From Clostridiales bacterium 38-18 (GTDB lineage Bacteria > Bacillota > Clostridia > Peptostreptococcales > Acidaminobacteraceae), in the NCBI GenBank assembly GCA_001897605.1, contig MKTL01000001.1, forward strand, positions 310,001 through 374,000: a DNA stretch of 64,000 nucleotides, read 5' to 3'. The position numbers and the translations under genes were made by a program. Positions 8,457 to 15,942 of the stretch are shown here, piece by piece (within the stretch, counting starts at the first letter, position 1; each line of letters starts with the position of its first letter). The notes beneath the pieces are model-generated. The model was not told the DNA's origin. It saw nothing but the letters and a program-made list of their open reading frames with translations, and made no database searches.

Positions 8457-8485
8457 ATCTTATCACAATTCTATCTAATGAACAA
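8457..8485 (-). promoter_or_regulatory. Promoter of the HD-GYP gene at 6475-8418
   Basis: Read on the minus strand: TTGTTC (8485-8480), 17-base spacer, TAAGAT (8462-8457), about 40 bases before the start codon. Confidence 0.5.
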
Positions 8486-8621
8486 AAAAATTTTCTTAAC
8501 ACATTCCACCTATTTAGGATTATGTACTATTTACAATACTTACTGCTAAAAAAACCATAAAAAGCGCTAAAATCAAGTAATTTGGTTATGAAATCTTAAC
8601 ATAAAATTTGCAATAGATGGC

Positions 8622-8649
8622 TTCACAAATCGAATAACAATGCTATAAT
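8622..8649 (+). promoter_or_regulatory. Promoter of the small secreted peptide gene
   Basis: TTCACA (8622-8627), 16-base spacer, TATAAT (8644-8649). The leader of about 85 bases before the ATG at 8740 has no other obvious structure. Confidence 0.65.
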
Positions 8650-8739
8650 AACTTATAAGCAAGAAACATGCCAAAAGTTGTATTGAACAACCGCAACTCG
8701 GAAATGCATAAATTATTATTTTTTAGGAGGACATTAGAT

Positions 8740-8856
8740 ATGAAAAAAGCTATGGGATTCATTTCATTTTTAGTTTTATCAGCAGCAACCTTTTCACAAC
8801 CATCGATGGTGGTCAATCAAAAAGATGTTGAAGCAATATGCAAAAACATTCGTTAG
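8740..8856 (+). CDS. Small signal-peptide-like protein, 38 residues, function unknown
   Basis: 38 residues from ATG 8740, preceded by a perfect AGGAGG nine bases upstream. An upstream in-frame ATG at 8668 has no site. The sequence starts MKKAMGFISFLVLSAAT, a classic short signal peptide or single helix, followed by about 18 polar residues ending in CKNIR with one cysteine. It has its own promoter and a strong terminator 32 bases after the stop, so it is a complete tiny transcription unit. I recognise no family. It could be a secreted signal or a membrane micro-protein. The strong ribosome site, promoter and terminator make it more than a chance frame. Confidence 0.65.
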   Translation: MKKAMGFISFLVLSAATFSQPSMVVNQKDVEAICKNIR

Positions 8857-8887
8857 TTAATTTAAAGGGGTTGTTCAGAGGCAGTAG

Positions 8888-8924
8888 GGCTAATTCACAA
8901 AGCATTTTGATGAATTAGCCTTTT
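8888..8924 (+). terminator. Terminator of the small peptide gene
   Basis: GGCTAATTCA (8888-8897) and TGAATTAGCC (8911-8920) pair perfectly and are followed by TTTT. The 3' end of the convergent minus-strand gene overlaps the stem. Confidence 0.8.
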
Positions 8925-9304
8925 AATTTGCTCTTATAGTGCTGAAGATCCTTCGCATCTTGAATTTCTAAGTCTCTTAAGCCCGCGCGGTATTCGAGAT
9001 GATGTGTGAACTCATGGATTAAAGTATGTTTTAATAATGCCTTTAAACTCTCAAGACTTGCATCAGGATGTACCTTTTTAAAAGAGCCATAGTAGATTTT
9101 TATTTGCTTTCCTAAAGCATTGGACACATATTCCCCCATAATATAAAGTGGCAATTGCGCTTGACTTTGCGGATGTGGCTTTGGAGACTCAACCAAGATT
9201 ATACCGCCGTTGAGACCTTCAAAAAATGGCTCTGGAATTTCATCGATTATTTCGCTTAAAATGTTTTCAATCACTTCCACAGATGGAAAATTAAGTTCTG
9301 ACAT
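8915..9304 (-). CDS. Zincin-like metallopeptidase family protein (HExxH)
   Basis: 129 residues, the usual size of the small cytosolic zincin-like family (Pfam Zincin_1). Near residue 100 the sequence LIHEFTHHLEYRAGLRDLE supplies the HExxH zinc motif and, further on, Asp/Glu residues. An N-terminal PSVEVIENILSEIIDEIPEPFFEGLNGGI block is also typical of the family. Start: AAAGGAGCAAATC before ATG. No signal peptide, so cytoplasmic. Substrates of this family are not known to me. Its stop codon lies inside the terminator of the convergent peptide gene. Confidence 0.82.
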   Translation of the reverse strand: MSELNFPSVEVIENILSEIIDEIPEPFFEGLNGGIILVESPKPHPQSQAQLPLYIMGEYVSNALGKQIKIYYGSFKKVHPDASLESLKALLKHTLIHEFTHHLEYRAGLRDLEIQDAKDLQHYKSKLKG

Positions 9305-9446
9305 GATTTGCTCCTTTCAGATACAATTTGGCTGATTAATGATAAAATAGATTTATGAATTATTATCAGCATACCGAAGTATAAACATAAGATATACATA
9401 TTATTTGTAAATATTTTAGTAATAGAAATAAGCCTTCGGAGGTGAT

Positions 9447-10724
9447 GTGTTGTCATCTATTAGAAAAGATCTATTAAAAATCGCATCCAAGAGTATAGAG
9501 CAAGTTTTACCAGATAAGGCAGTAGCAAATGAAGTTAGCAAAATTCATGTTAATGGATTACCTTATGTCATTGCAATTGGTAAAGCAGCTTGGCGGATGG
9601 CAAGGGCACTTTATGATTGTCTAGAGGGTCAAGTGGCTGCAGGCATTGTCATTACAAAATATGGTCATTCAGAAGGCGATATACCCAATTTTAGAATATT
9701 TGAAGCGGGTCATCCAATAATAGATGAAGCCAGTTTACAAGCAACGAGAGCGGCGATTACATTGGTACAGAGCTTAAAGCCGACAGATTCACTGTTTTTC
9801 TTAGTTTCTGGTGGCGGTTCAGCCCTTTTTGAGTTGCCCATTCACGGCATCACTTTGGAAGATCTAAAAAAAATCAACATAGAGTTAATCAATTCAGGTG
9901 CAAATATTGAAGAGATTAATCTGGTACGGAAGCTGCTATCACAAGTAAAAGGCGGCGGTTTTTTAAACTTTTGCGGTGTTTCAAAAATTGTATCCTTAGT
10001 GTTGTCCGATGTAATCGGCAATGCACTTTCTTCAATAGCGTCTGGACCTATCTATTTCGAGAAAATCGACATTAGTCGAATTAAGCAAATAATTCTAAAG
10101 CATCAGATTAACCTTCCTATGGAAATATTAGTGAAGCAGATGGAAGAAGCGTCTTCAGTTGCTTGCAATATTAAGGTAGAAACACATCTAGTGGGTAGCG
10201 TTGAAACAATGTGTCAGTCAGCGGCACTTATAGCGAGTCAGCTGGGCTATAATAGTGTCATAAGGGAAATGCAATTACAGGATTCGTTAGAAGCTTTCCT
10301 TGATAGATTTAATAATGAGTTGAGATTTTTTAGAAATATGGCAAATCAAAATCAAAAGAGCTACTGTCTCATCTATGGCGGTGAGCTAACACTTAAGGTA
10401 GCTGGTGCTGGTAAAGGTGGCAGAAGTCAACATATTGCAATAAAGGTCGCTCAATTAATTGATGGCATTGGAGGCGTTTATTTTTTAGCTCAGGCATCAG
10501 ATGGTACGGATGGTCCAACAGATGCTGCAGGTGGACTAGTTGATTCGAAGACAGCGGAGAGATTAAGAGAAAAAGCATTTAGTTTAGAATCGGCAATCAA
10601 TGATTTTGATGCCTATCACGCCTTAGTCCAAGCGGGTGATTTAATTATCACTGGGCCGACTGGAACCAATGTAAACGATTTGATCCTCTGTGTTATCACT
10701 CCAGACCAAATACTTCGTGAATAG
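9447..10724 (+). CDS. Glycerate 2-kinase (GckA/TtuD, MOFRL family)
   Basis: 425 residues. The N-terminal DUF4147-type domain carries VIAIGKAAWRMARAL and GIVITKYGHSE, then FFLVSGGGSALFELP, the phosphate-binding glycine-rich loop; the C-terminal MOFRL domain shows CLIYGGELTLKVAGAGKGGRSQHIAIKVA and ASDGTDGPTDAAGG. Known reaction: ATP plus D-glycerate to 2-phosphoglycerate, feeding glycolysis. The start is non-ATG: GTG at 9447 or TTG at 9450, after GGAGG. The TTG has the better spacing. No glycerate-forming genes are adjacent, so the glycerate source is unknown. Confidence 0.92.
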   Translation: MLSSIRKDLLKIASKSIEQVLPDKAVANEVSKIHVNGLPYVIAIGKAAWRMARALYDCLEGQVAAGIVITKYGHSEGDIPNFRIFEAGHPIIDEASLQATRAAITLVQSLKPTDSLFFLVSGGGSALFELPIHGITLEDLKKINIELINSGANIEEINLVRKLLSQVKGGGFLNFCGVSKIVSLVLSDVIGNALSSIASGPIYFEKIDISRIKQIILKHQINLPMEILVKQMEEASSVACNIKVETHLVGSVETMCQSAALIASQLGYNSVIREMQLQDSLEAFLDRFNNELRFFRNMANQNQKSYCLIYGGELTLKVAGAGKGGRSQHIAIKVAQLIDGIGGVYFLAQASDGTDGPTDAAGGLVDSKTAERLREKAFSLESAINDFDAYHALVQAGDLIITGPTGTNVNDLILCVITPDQILRE

Positions 10725-10770
10725 CTTTTGAACGACAATTGAACAATTCGTAAATTTGGGTTTTCATAGA

Positions 10771-10799
10771 TTGACGTTAATACTAATTAGTGATATATT
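10771..10799 (+). promoter_or_regulatory. Promoter upstream of nitroreductase gene, overlapping a palindrome
   Basis: TTGACG (10771-10776), 17-base spacer, TATATT (10794-10799). The perfect palindrome ACTAATTAGT (10782-10791) fills the spacer, as a repressor site would. Confidence 0.6.
10782..10797 (+). repeat. Operator-like repeat, copy 1
   Basis: ACTAATTAGTGATATA; 15 of 16 bases match copy 2 at 10861-10876. MarR-like in composition, but no regulator gene is adjacent. Confidence 0.55.
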
Positions 10800-10823
10800 G
10801 ATTTCAAGAAAGAAAACAGTGAT

Positions 10824-10846
10824 AAAAAGTGCGAAAGCACTTTTTT
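10824..10846 (+). terminator. Terminator-like hairpin inside the nitroreductase leader
   Basis: AAAAAGTGC (10824-10832), GAAA tetraloop, GCACTTTTT (10837-10845), T-run to 10846. It lies about 40 bases after the predicted start site of the promoter at 10771 and 50 bases before the ATG at 10898, so it could attenuate that transcript. Confidence 0.6.
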
Positions 10847-10860
10847 AAAAAGGAATTATC

Positions 10861-10876
10861 ACTAATTAATGATATA
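10861..10876 (+). repeat. Operator-like repeat, copy 2
   Basis: ACTAATTAATGATATA, 79 bases from copy 1, overlapping a TATAAA (10873-10878) that could be a second -10 box downstream of the hairpin. Confidence 0.5.
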
Positions 10877-10897
10877 AAATTATAAGGAGAAAACAAT

Positions 10898-11497
10898 ATG
10901 AATAAATCATTTAACGAAGCAGTTGAAGCAAGAAGGTCACATTATGCAATTGGTAAAGAAATAGCTTTAAGCGATGACGCTTTAAGGGACATTGTTGAGC
11001 ATGCAGTTAAATTTGTACCATCAGCATTTAATTCTCAAAGTTCAAGAGTAGTTGTTTTACTTAACGATGAGCACGATTCATTATGGGAATTAACTAGAGA
11101 GAACTTAAGAAAAATCGTTCCAGAGGAAGCGTTCGGACCAACTAATGACAAAATGAATGCTTTTAAATCAGGCTATGGAACGGTCTTATTCTTCGAAGAT
11201 CAAGCTATTGTTGAGGGCTTACAGGCACAATTCGGTTTATACAAGGATAATTTCCCAGTTTGGTCACAACAGTCGAGTGGCATGCTGCAATACGTCGTAT
11301 GGACGGGACTCGATGCTGAGGGCTTAGGTGCATCCTTACAGCATTATAATGAAGTGATTGAGAATGATGTTAAGAAAGCTTGGTCATTGCCTGAAAAATG
11401 GAAATTAATTGCACAAATGCCTTTTGGAAAGCCACTTGCAGCAGTAAATGAAAAAGATTTTGGCCCACTAGAAGCAAGAGTTAAAGTACTAGGTTAA
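10898..11497 (+). CDS. Nitroreductase-family FMN oxidoreductase (Frm2/YdgI-like)
   Basis: 199 residues. Features of the short nitroreductase clade: EARRSHYAIGKE (FMN phosphate contacts near 10-20), VPSAFNSQSSRVVVLL (about 38-53), a middle SSGMLQYVVWTGLDAEGLGASLQHY helix (about 128-152) and PFGKP near the end. This clade includes yeast Frm2 and many bacterial NAD(P)H-dependent flavoenzymes; the electron acceptor is unknown. Start: ATAAGGAGAAAACAAT before ATG. Its leader carries two near-identical operator-like repeats flanking a terminator hairpin, so expression is probably induced by a signal. Monocistronic. Confidence 0.92.
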   Translation: MNKSFNEAVEARRSHYAIGKEIALSDDALRDIVEHAVKFVPSAFNSQSSRVVVLLNDEHDSLWELTRENLRKIVPEEAFGPTNDKMNAFKSGYGTVLFFEDQAIVEGLQAQFGLYKDNFPVWSQQSSGMLQYVVWTGLDAEGLGASLQHYNEVIENDVKKAWSLPEKWKLIAQMPFGKPLAAVNEKDFGPLEARVKVLG

Positions 11498-11530
11498 TAA
11501 AGTCACTATAATCCACCTTATATTTATGTT

Positions 11531-11559
11531 TGCCTCTGATGAGAATCGGAGGCATTTTT
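11531..11559 (+). terminator. Terminator of the nitroreductase gene
   Basis: TGCCTCTGAT / ATCGGAGGCA stem (one G-U pair) with GAGA loop and a TTTTT run. Confidence 0.9.
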
Positions 11560-11646
11560 CATCTTTGACAACAGGTTGAATTTATCACAAGGGGGTTGTA
11601 TAATCATTCCATAAGTAGGTTTTACAAAATGAATTATGGTGAGTAA

Positions 11647-12846
11647 ATGAACAAAAAAGATAAATTTAATGATAAAAATTATATAATGAACTGCGACATG
11701 CCATCTGAGCTTTTTACAGTTAAGGGCATCAAACGAGAGTATCGTGCATTGGCTAAGCTATGGCATCCAGATATCTCAGAGGTTAAAGAGGCACTCTATA
11801 TCATGAGCAAAATCAATGCGCTTTACAAAGAGGGGCTAATTTTAATTGAGCAAAATAAGTTTTATGAAAAAGAAAGACTCATTTATAGAAATCATAAAAA
11901 AAGGCCTGCTACTGATTCCGGTACGAGTCATAATACCAATCATAATACCGATCAAAAGCAAAATACTTACAGCTCAAGTTCAAGTAAGCGTACAACCGAT
12001 TCATCAGAATCGACGCACTCACACGATAATTCAACCGCTTATTCACAGACAGAGCAGCCTGAGGAAATAAAACGTAGCAAGAGAAAACGTAGCATTGAGC
12101 TGGTCAAAGAAAATGGTAAATGTGCAAGATTTAAATACCTTAAGAGAGTTATGATTGAGCTTGGCTTTATGTACGTTTCAGAGGAATACGTTATGATTGA
12201 AACCACTAAGCTTAAAAGAAAAATATTTATGGATTCAATTACACTTTTAATGGTTGCGGATACAACTTATTTCAAAATCAATATTCCCAATGTGGTCGAT
12301 CATTTCGATACCACTACCCATGGTTACATTGTACTTAAGAAGGATAAAGGGGTTGAGCCAATCGTCGTGCTTGAATCGGTAATGGGGTATCTGAAGCCAT
12401 TGGGCTCACGAAAAATATGTGAAGGCATATTTTATGATCTGACTGCTTTGAAATATTTAGGCTACACATCGACTGCATTAGACAAAGATTTGTGGTTTAT
12501 AGATGTCAATACAGGTAAGCTTCATAATTACGGTCTTTATTTTTATCTACACGAGTTCAGTTCTAAGCTTTGTAGAGCGCCAAAAACGATTTCAAAGGCA
12601 CTTCGTGGGTTAAAGCCAAGAGACAATGAAACGTTGCTAATCGAACTCGTCAAATCGGCTATGATTCATCTTAACTTTTCAAATGGGCTAAAAGTGGATG
12701 ATTTCCATAGGTGGCTAGAGACTTTGGCTGAGGATTCGTTAGAGGTTTCTTTAGCTGAAAGCCAAGTGTTTAATCGATCAATCGCATCGGTTACGACTCA
12801 CGGTTTTGATTTAGATCATTATTATGCAACGATTTCTTATCAGTAA
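11647..12846 (+). CDS. J-domain-like protein with unique C-terminal region
   Basis: 399 residues. The first 65 or so form a degenerate J-domain: FTVKGIKREYRALAKLWHPD contains the HPD tripeptide needed to stimulate DnaK ATPase, followed by MSKINALYKEGL. Residues about 80-150 are low-complexity Ser/Thr/His/Gln, ending in a basic KRSKRKRS-like stretch. The remaining 250 residues match nothing I recognise, have no membrane helix and contain LMVADTTYFKIN and WFIDVNTGKLHNYGLYFYL. A DnaK co-chaperone that targets a particular client is a fair guess. The start has only a weak site (GGTGAGTAA). Monocistronic, just before a T-box leader. Confidence 0.72.
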   Translation: MNKKDKFNDKNYIMNCDMPSELFTVKGIKREYRALAKLWHPDISEVKEALYIMSKINALYKEGLILIEQNKFYEKERLIYRNHKKRPATDSGTSHNTNHNTDQKQNTYSSSSSKRTTDSSESTHSHDNSTAYSQTEQPEEIKRSKRKRSIELVKENGKCARFKYLKRVMIELGFMYVSEEYVMIETTKLKRKIFMDSITLLMVADTTYFKINIPNVVDHFDTTTHGYIVLKKDKGVEPIVVLESVMGYLKPLGSRKICEGIFYDLTALKYLGYTSTALDKDLWFIDVNTGKLHNYGLYFYLHEFSSKLCRAPKTISKALRGLKPRDNETLLIELVKSAMIHLNFSNGLKVDDFHRWLETLAEDSLEVSLAESQVFNRSIASVTTHGFDLDHYYATISYQ

Positions 12847-12874
12847 ATGTTACGGAAAGTTAACATTTAAAAGG

Positions 12875-12902
12875 TTGTGATTGTCAGAAAACTCTGTATA
12901 AT
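12875..12902 (+). promoter_or_regulatory. Promoter of the T-box/trpP unit
   Basis: TTGTGA (12875-12880), 16-base spacer, TATAAT (12897-12902); transcription would begin near 12909. Confidence 0.6.
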
Positions 12903-12908
12903 AGAGAG

Positions 12909-13179
12909 TAATTAAATTTTCAAAATCATGGATTAGGAAGAGTAGCTTTACTGTGATATCAAAGAGAGCCTTCGTTGGTGGGAGAAGGTATATCGAGGTA
13001 CTGTGAATGGCCCTATGAGATGCGAGGCGAACCATTTTGCAGTAGCCTTTGCCGTTTCCTCACGTTATCGAGGTAGGATATGTTTGTATCCGATAGAGAT
13101 GGAATGTTACATTCCAAGAAGGATGGTACCGCGAACTTAACCGTTTGCTCCTTAGTTATAAGGAGTAAGCGGTTTTTTT
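12909..13179 (+). promoter_or_regulatory. T-box riboswitch (tRNA-sensing leader) of trpP
   Basis: All landmarks are in order: AGTA loop-E strand (near 12941), AGAGAG and a GGTG apical loop in stem I (12963-12987), the partner strand GAATGG (13005-13010), the T-box GGATGGTACCGCG (13121-13133) and a terminator with stem 13139-13154 / 13159-13174 and a run of T. When uncharged tRNA binds, the antiterminator forms and trpP is read. TGG at 13008-13010 directly follows the GAA of the loop-E motif and is the Trp codon, agreeing with the downstream gene; GGC one base on is the alternative register. The variable T-box base is T, which would pair with A73 or wobble with G73 of the tRNA. Confidence 0.93.
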
Positions 13180-13309
13180 ATTTAAAAAAACAGTCTATAA
13201 AGGAGGTGATTGCATGTTGTGAGCGTTAATCGAGAAAAACAAACCCGCAAATAATTTAGAAGATGGATGGCATCGCCATAATACTATTAAAATTAAAGGA
13301 GAATTTATT

Positions 13310-13822
13310 ATGAAATTAAAAAGTATGATTTTAACTTCAGTTCTGTTGGCAATGGGATTTGTATTACATGCAGTTGTTCCAGGAGTGTTTGGTATGAAGT
13401 TTGATCTAATGCTAACGTTTATGTTCATTGCAATTATGATATTACCGACGTTTAAAAATGCGCTTTTAACTGGGCTTCTAAGCGGGATCCTAACCGCAAT
13501 GACGACGACCTTTCCGGGGGGACAATTGCCTAACCTAATCGACAAATTCATTACAGCAATTCTTATTTTGGCAATGGTACAGCTGCTTAAAAATTACAAA
13601 AACGAATATGTTAAATCTGCATTTATCGGATTGGTAGGCACTTTTGTCAGCGGATTGATATTTTTATCCTCTGCATCGCTCATTGTAGGATTGCCAGCAC
13701 CACTAGGTATTTTGGTCACCAGTATCGTTGTACCTACTGCCATTACGAATGCGGTGATAACGATCTTTGTATTTAAAGCTGCTAAAATTGCAATGGGGTC
13801 AACCAAGGCTGTAATCAATTAA
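13310..13822 (+). CDS. trpP: Tryptophan transporter TrpP
   Basis: 170 residues, about five to six hydrophobic helices, the size of the TrpP family of tryptophan importers. The opening LTSVLLAMGFVLHAVVPGVFGMKFDLML and the PTFKNALLTGLLSGILTAMTTTFPGGQLPN block are characteristic. Start: AAAGGAGAATTTATT before ATG. It sits 130 bases downstream of a T-box terminator with a Trp-compatible specifier, so uptake rises when charged tRNA-Trp falls. No trp biosynthesis genes are adjacent, so the cell appears to use this unit for scavenging. The gap 13180-13309 includes a perfect ribosome site followed by very short frames (see findings). Confidence 0.93.
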   Translation: MKLKSMILTSVLLAMGFVLHAVVPGVFGMKFDLMLTFMFIAIMILPTFKNALLTGLLSGILTAMTTTFPGGQLPNLIDKFITAILILAMVQLLKNYKNEYVKSAFIGLVGTFVSGLIFLSSASLIVGLPAPLGILVTSIVVPTAITNAVITIFVFKAAKIAMGSTKAVIN

Positions 13823-13896
13823 GCATAGAGAAATGAAGCGGTTTCGGTTATAATAGAAGATATTACTAGCGTTAATTATAATTCTAGGAGACTGAA

Positions 13897-14820
13897 ATGG
13901 GATACTTAAATTTTAGGTTAAATTTAATTGAATATTGTGAGCTTTCATTGGATCCGATAATTATCGTGGACCTAGAAGGTAAAATATTGTACATCAATCC
14001 CATGTTCAAGGACATGCATCTAGTTTCTGATGATGTCATCTATAACCGTCTGTGGGAAATGATCAATCCTTATTCAAAGTGGCTCTGCCAGGATCATTTT
14101 GAAAAAGCAAGTAAAGGCGATCGATTTAGCTTAGAAGTGGTTTTTAATATAGATGAAGAGCGTCTCATTAAAACAGAAGGAAGATTTGTTTGTATAGAGC
14201 AGGAGGGCAGTGATTCTTTATATCTCGTAGCATCCTTTACCACTTTAACCGATCGAATCGAGCTTCAGAAAACGGTAGAAGCTTTGTATCAAACATTGGA
14301 TTTAAGATCTGAAATTGAGAAGCAACTCATGAAATCCTATTTAGCACTTTCAGATGTCAATGATACTAAATTCAATCAAAGGATTGAGTCTATTTTAGAA
14401 GCATTTGGGAAGAAGGTTTACGCAGATCGTGCCTTTGTGATGCTCTATGATTTTGATCATATGACCTTTACTAACTCACATGAATGGTGTGAGAAGGGCA
14501 TTTTACCTAAAAAAAATAAGGTTCAGAATTTACCGATGGCTCACAATAGCCCGTACCTACAAAATCACCAAAAGGGTGAAACCGTCTATATTCAAGATTC
14601 CAAGGCACTTCCACAGACGGATAGTATAAAAACGATACTTTTAGAGCATGAAATCATAAGTACCATCGCAATACCCATGTATTGCCATGGGAAGCTTATG
14701 GGTTGTGTTGGGTTTGATTCAGTAAAAATTAACCGTACCAATACAGAAGTTGAAACCTACATCTTAAAAAGAATAAGCAAAATCATTGCAGATGCGATTT
14801 ATCGAAGAGTGAATGGGTAG
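13897..14820 (+). CDS. PAS-GAF sensory protein without an output domain
   Basis: 307 residues, soluble. The N-terminal PAS domain (about 10-130) has SLDPIIIVDLEGKILYINPMF; a short helical connector leads to a GAF domain (about 150-303) with AFGKKVYADRAFVMLYDFD and IISTIAIPMYCHGKLMGCVGFDSV. No kinase, GGDEF, HD or DNA-binding domain follows before the stop, so it may act by protein contact or be a remnant of a longer sensor. Start: TTCTAGGAGACTGAA before ATG. Monocistronic. Ligand unknown. Confidence 0.82.
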   Translation: MGYLNFRLNLIEYCELSLDPIIIVDLEGKILYINPMFKDMHLVSDDVIYNRLWEMINPYSKWLCQDHFEKASKGDRFSLEVVFNIDEERLIKTEGRFVCIEQEGSDSLYLVASFTTLTDRIELQKTVEALYQTLDLRSEIEKQLMKSYLALSDVNDTKFNQRIESILEAFGKKVYADRAFVMLYDFDHMTFTNSHEWCEKGILPKKNKVQNLPMAHNSPYLQNHQKGETVYIQDSKALPQTDSIKTILLEHEIISTIAIPMYCHGKLMGCVGFDSVKINRTNTEVETYILKRISKIIADAIYRRVNG

Positions 14821-14880
14821 CTTGATTTAAACTTAACAAAGTGGTAATATGAGGTTAATAAAAGTTTTGTGGAGGTTGAC

Positions 14881-15213
14881 ATGAATTATAAATATACCAT
14901 TTTAGCTGTAGCCTACAAAGATGTTGAACCAGAGATCGAAGCGAAAATTAGCCAATATAGCATTCGAATGATTGATGAAACCGATGATTTGGTAAATTAC
15001 TGTACCTATGGCCGTCAGTTTGATCAAGACTCTAGAGTATGTATTTATCTTGAATGGTATCAAAATAATATATTAAAATATCTTTCAGAAGGTTATAAGA
15101 TTGTTTTACTTGAAATTCCTTATAACTCAAATGAACCAATTGTAAAAGCACTTGAAAATGTCGATATTGAGTTGGGTGATAAAGTACTTATTATCGAGCA
15201 TGATAATGTTTAA
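14881..15213 (+). CDS. Hypothetical protein, 110 residues
   Basis: 110 residues from ATG 14881, with GTGGAGG five bases before it; the earlier in-frame start at 14869 is inside this site. It is acidic, soluble and rich in Ile/Tyr, with alternating hydrophobic strands (KYTILAVAYKD, KIVLLEIPYNS, KVLIIEHD) suggesting a small alpha/beta domain. I recognise no family. It has its own short leader and a strong terminator, so it is probably a real free-standing gene. Confidence 0.6.
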   Translation: MNYKYTILAVAYKDVEPEIEAKISQYSIRMIDETDDLVNYCTYGRQFDQDSRVCIYLEWYQNNILKYLSEGYKIVLLEIPYNSNEPIVKALENVDIELGDKVLIIEHDNV

Positions 15214-15232
15214 TTTAATGAAGCTTTAGACC

Positions 15233-15265
15233 TCAAACCCGTTTTTAACGGGTTTGACTTATTTT
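15233..15265 (+). terminator. Terminator after the 110-residue hypothetical gene
   Basis: TCAAACCCGTT / AACGGGTTTGA perfect 11-base stem with TTT loop, then CTTATTTT. Confidence 0.85.
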
Positions 15266-15303
15266 AACCTATTCATATAATTGGGTAGGAGTAGAGGGTA
15301 AAT

Positions 15304-15927
15304 ATGAAAAAAATGCGGTTTTTAACGAGATTAATAGGTATCTTGATCATAGTAGCATTAATTTTAGTGATGCCTATTCTATTAAGTGGGTATCAAATGT
15401 ATAAGGATGCTGTTGAAGGGGTTCCGCTATCAGAAAAAGTGGCATCCTTAAAATCCGATCCTTCGTATGCGTTTATCGCCGAGATTTCTCCCTCCTTTTT
15501 AGAACAGGTGGTGACATCAGAGGATCGTAAGTTTTATGACCACTTTGGTATCAATCTGTCTTCAACAGCAAGAGCTTTTATCAAGAACTTTCTTGCAGGT
15601 GCAAAGGTCGAGGGTGGAAGCAGTATAACGCAGCAGCTGGCTAAGAATATGTACTTTTCATTTGAAAAGCAGTATGAAAGAAAGGTTGCAGAGCTGTTTG
15701 TCGCCTTTGAGATAGAAAGGGTATACGAGAAAGCCGATATTTTAGAGATGTATGTAAATATCGCTTATTTTGGAGAAGGTGCATATGGCATTCGCGAGGC
15801 TTCAAAGCATTACTATGGTGTTGAACCTATTCAACTAACCGAGGAGCAAAGTGCGGCTTTAGTTTATACCTTGAAGAGCCCAAATTACTATAATCCCAAT
15901 GCATTATCTGAGAAAGGTTCTGAATAA
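15304..15927 (+). CDS. Monofunctional peptidoglycan transglycosylase (GT51)
   Basis: 207 residues: one N-terminal membrane anchor (about 10-32) and one GT51 domain. The donor-site catalytic Glu is in VTSEDRKFYDHFGI (about 75-88), followed by GGSSITQQLAKNMYF and KVAELFVAFEIERVYEKADILEMYVNIAYFGEGAYGI, all signature blocks. No transpeptidase domain follows, so it polymerises lipid II glycan strands outside the membrane without cross-linking. Start: GAGGGTAAAT before ATG. The M14 carboxypeptidase gene starts 16 bases after its stop, suggesting a joint cell-wall role. Confidence 0.93.
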   Translation: MKKMRFLTRLIGILIIVALILVMPILLSGYQMYKDAVEGVPLSEKVASLKSDPSYAFIAEISPSFLEQVVTSEDRKFYDHFGINLSSTARAFIKNFLAGAKVEGGSSITQQLAKNMYFSFEKQYERKVAELFVAFEIERVYEKADILEMYVNIAYFGEGAYGIREASKHYYGVEPIQLTEEQSAALVYTLKSPNYYNPNALSEKGSE

Positions 15928-15942
15928 GAATCGAGGTTATTA

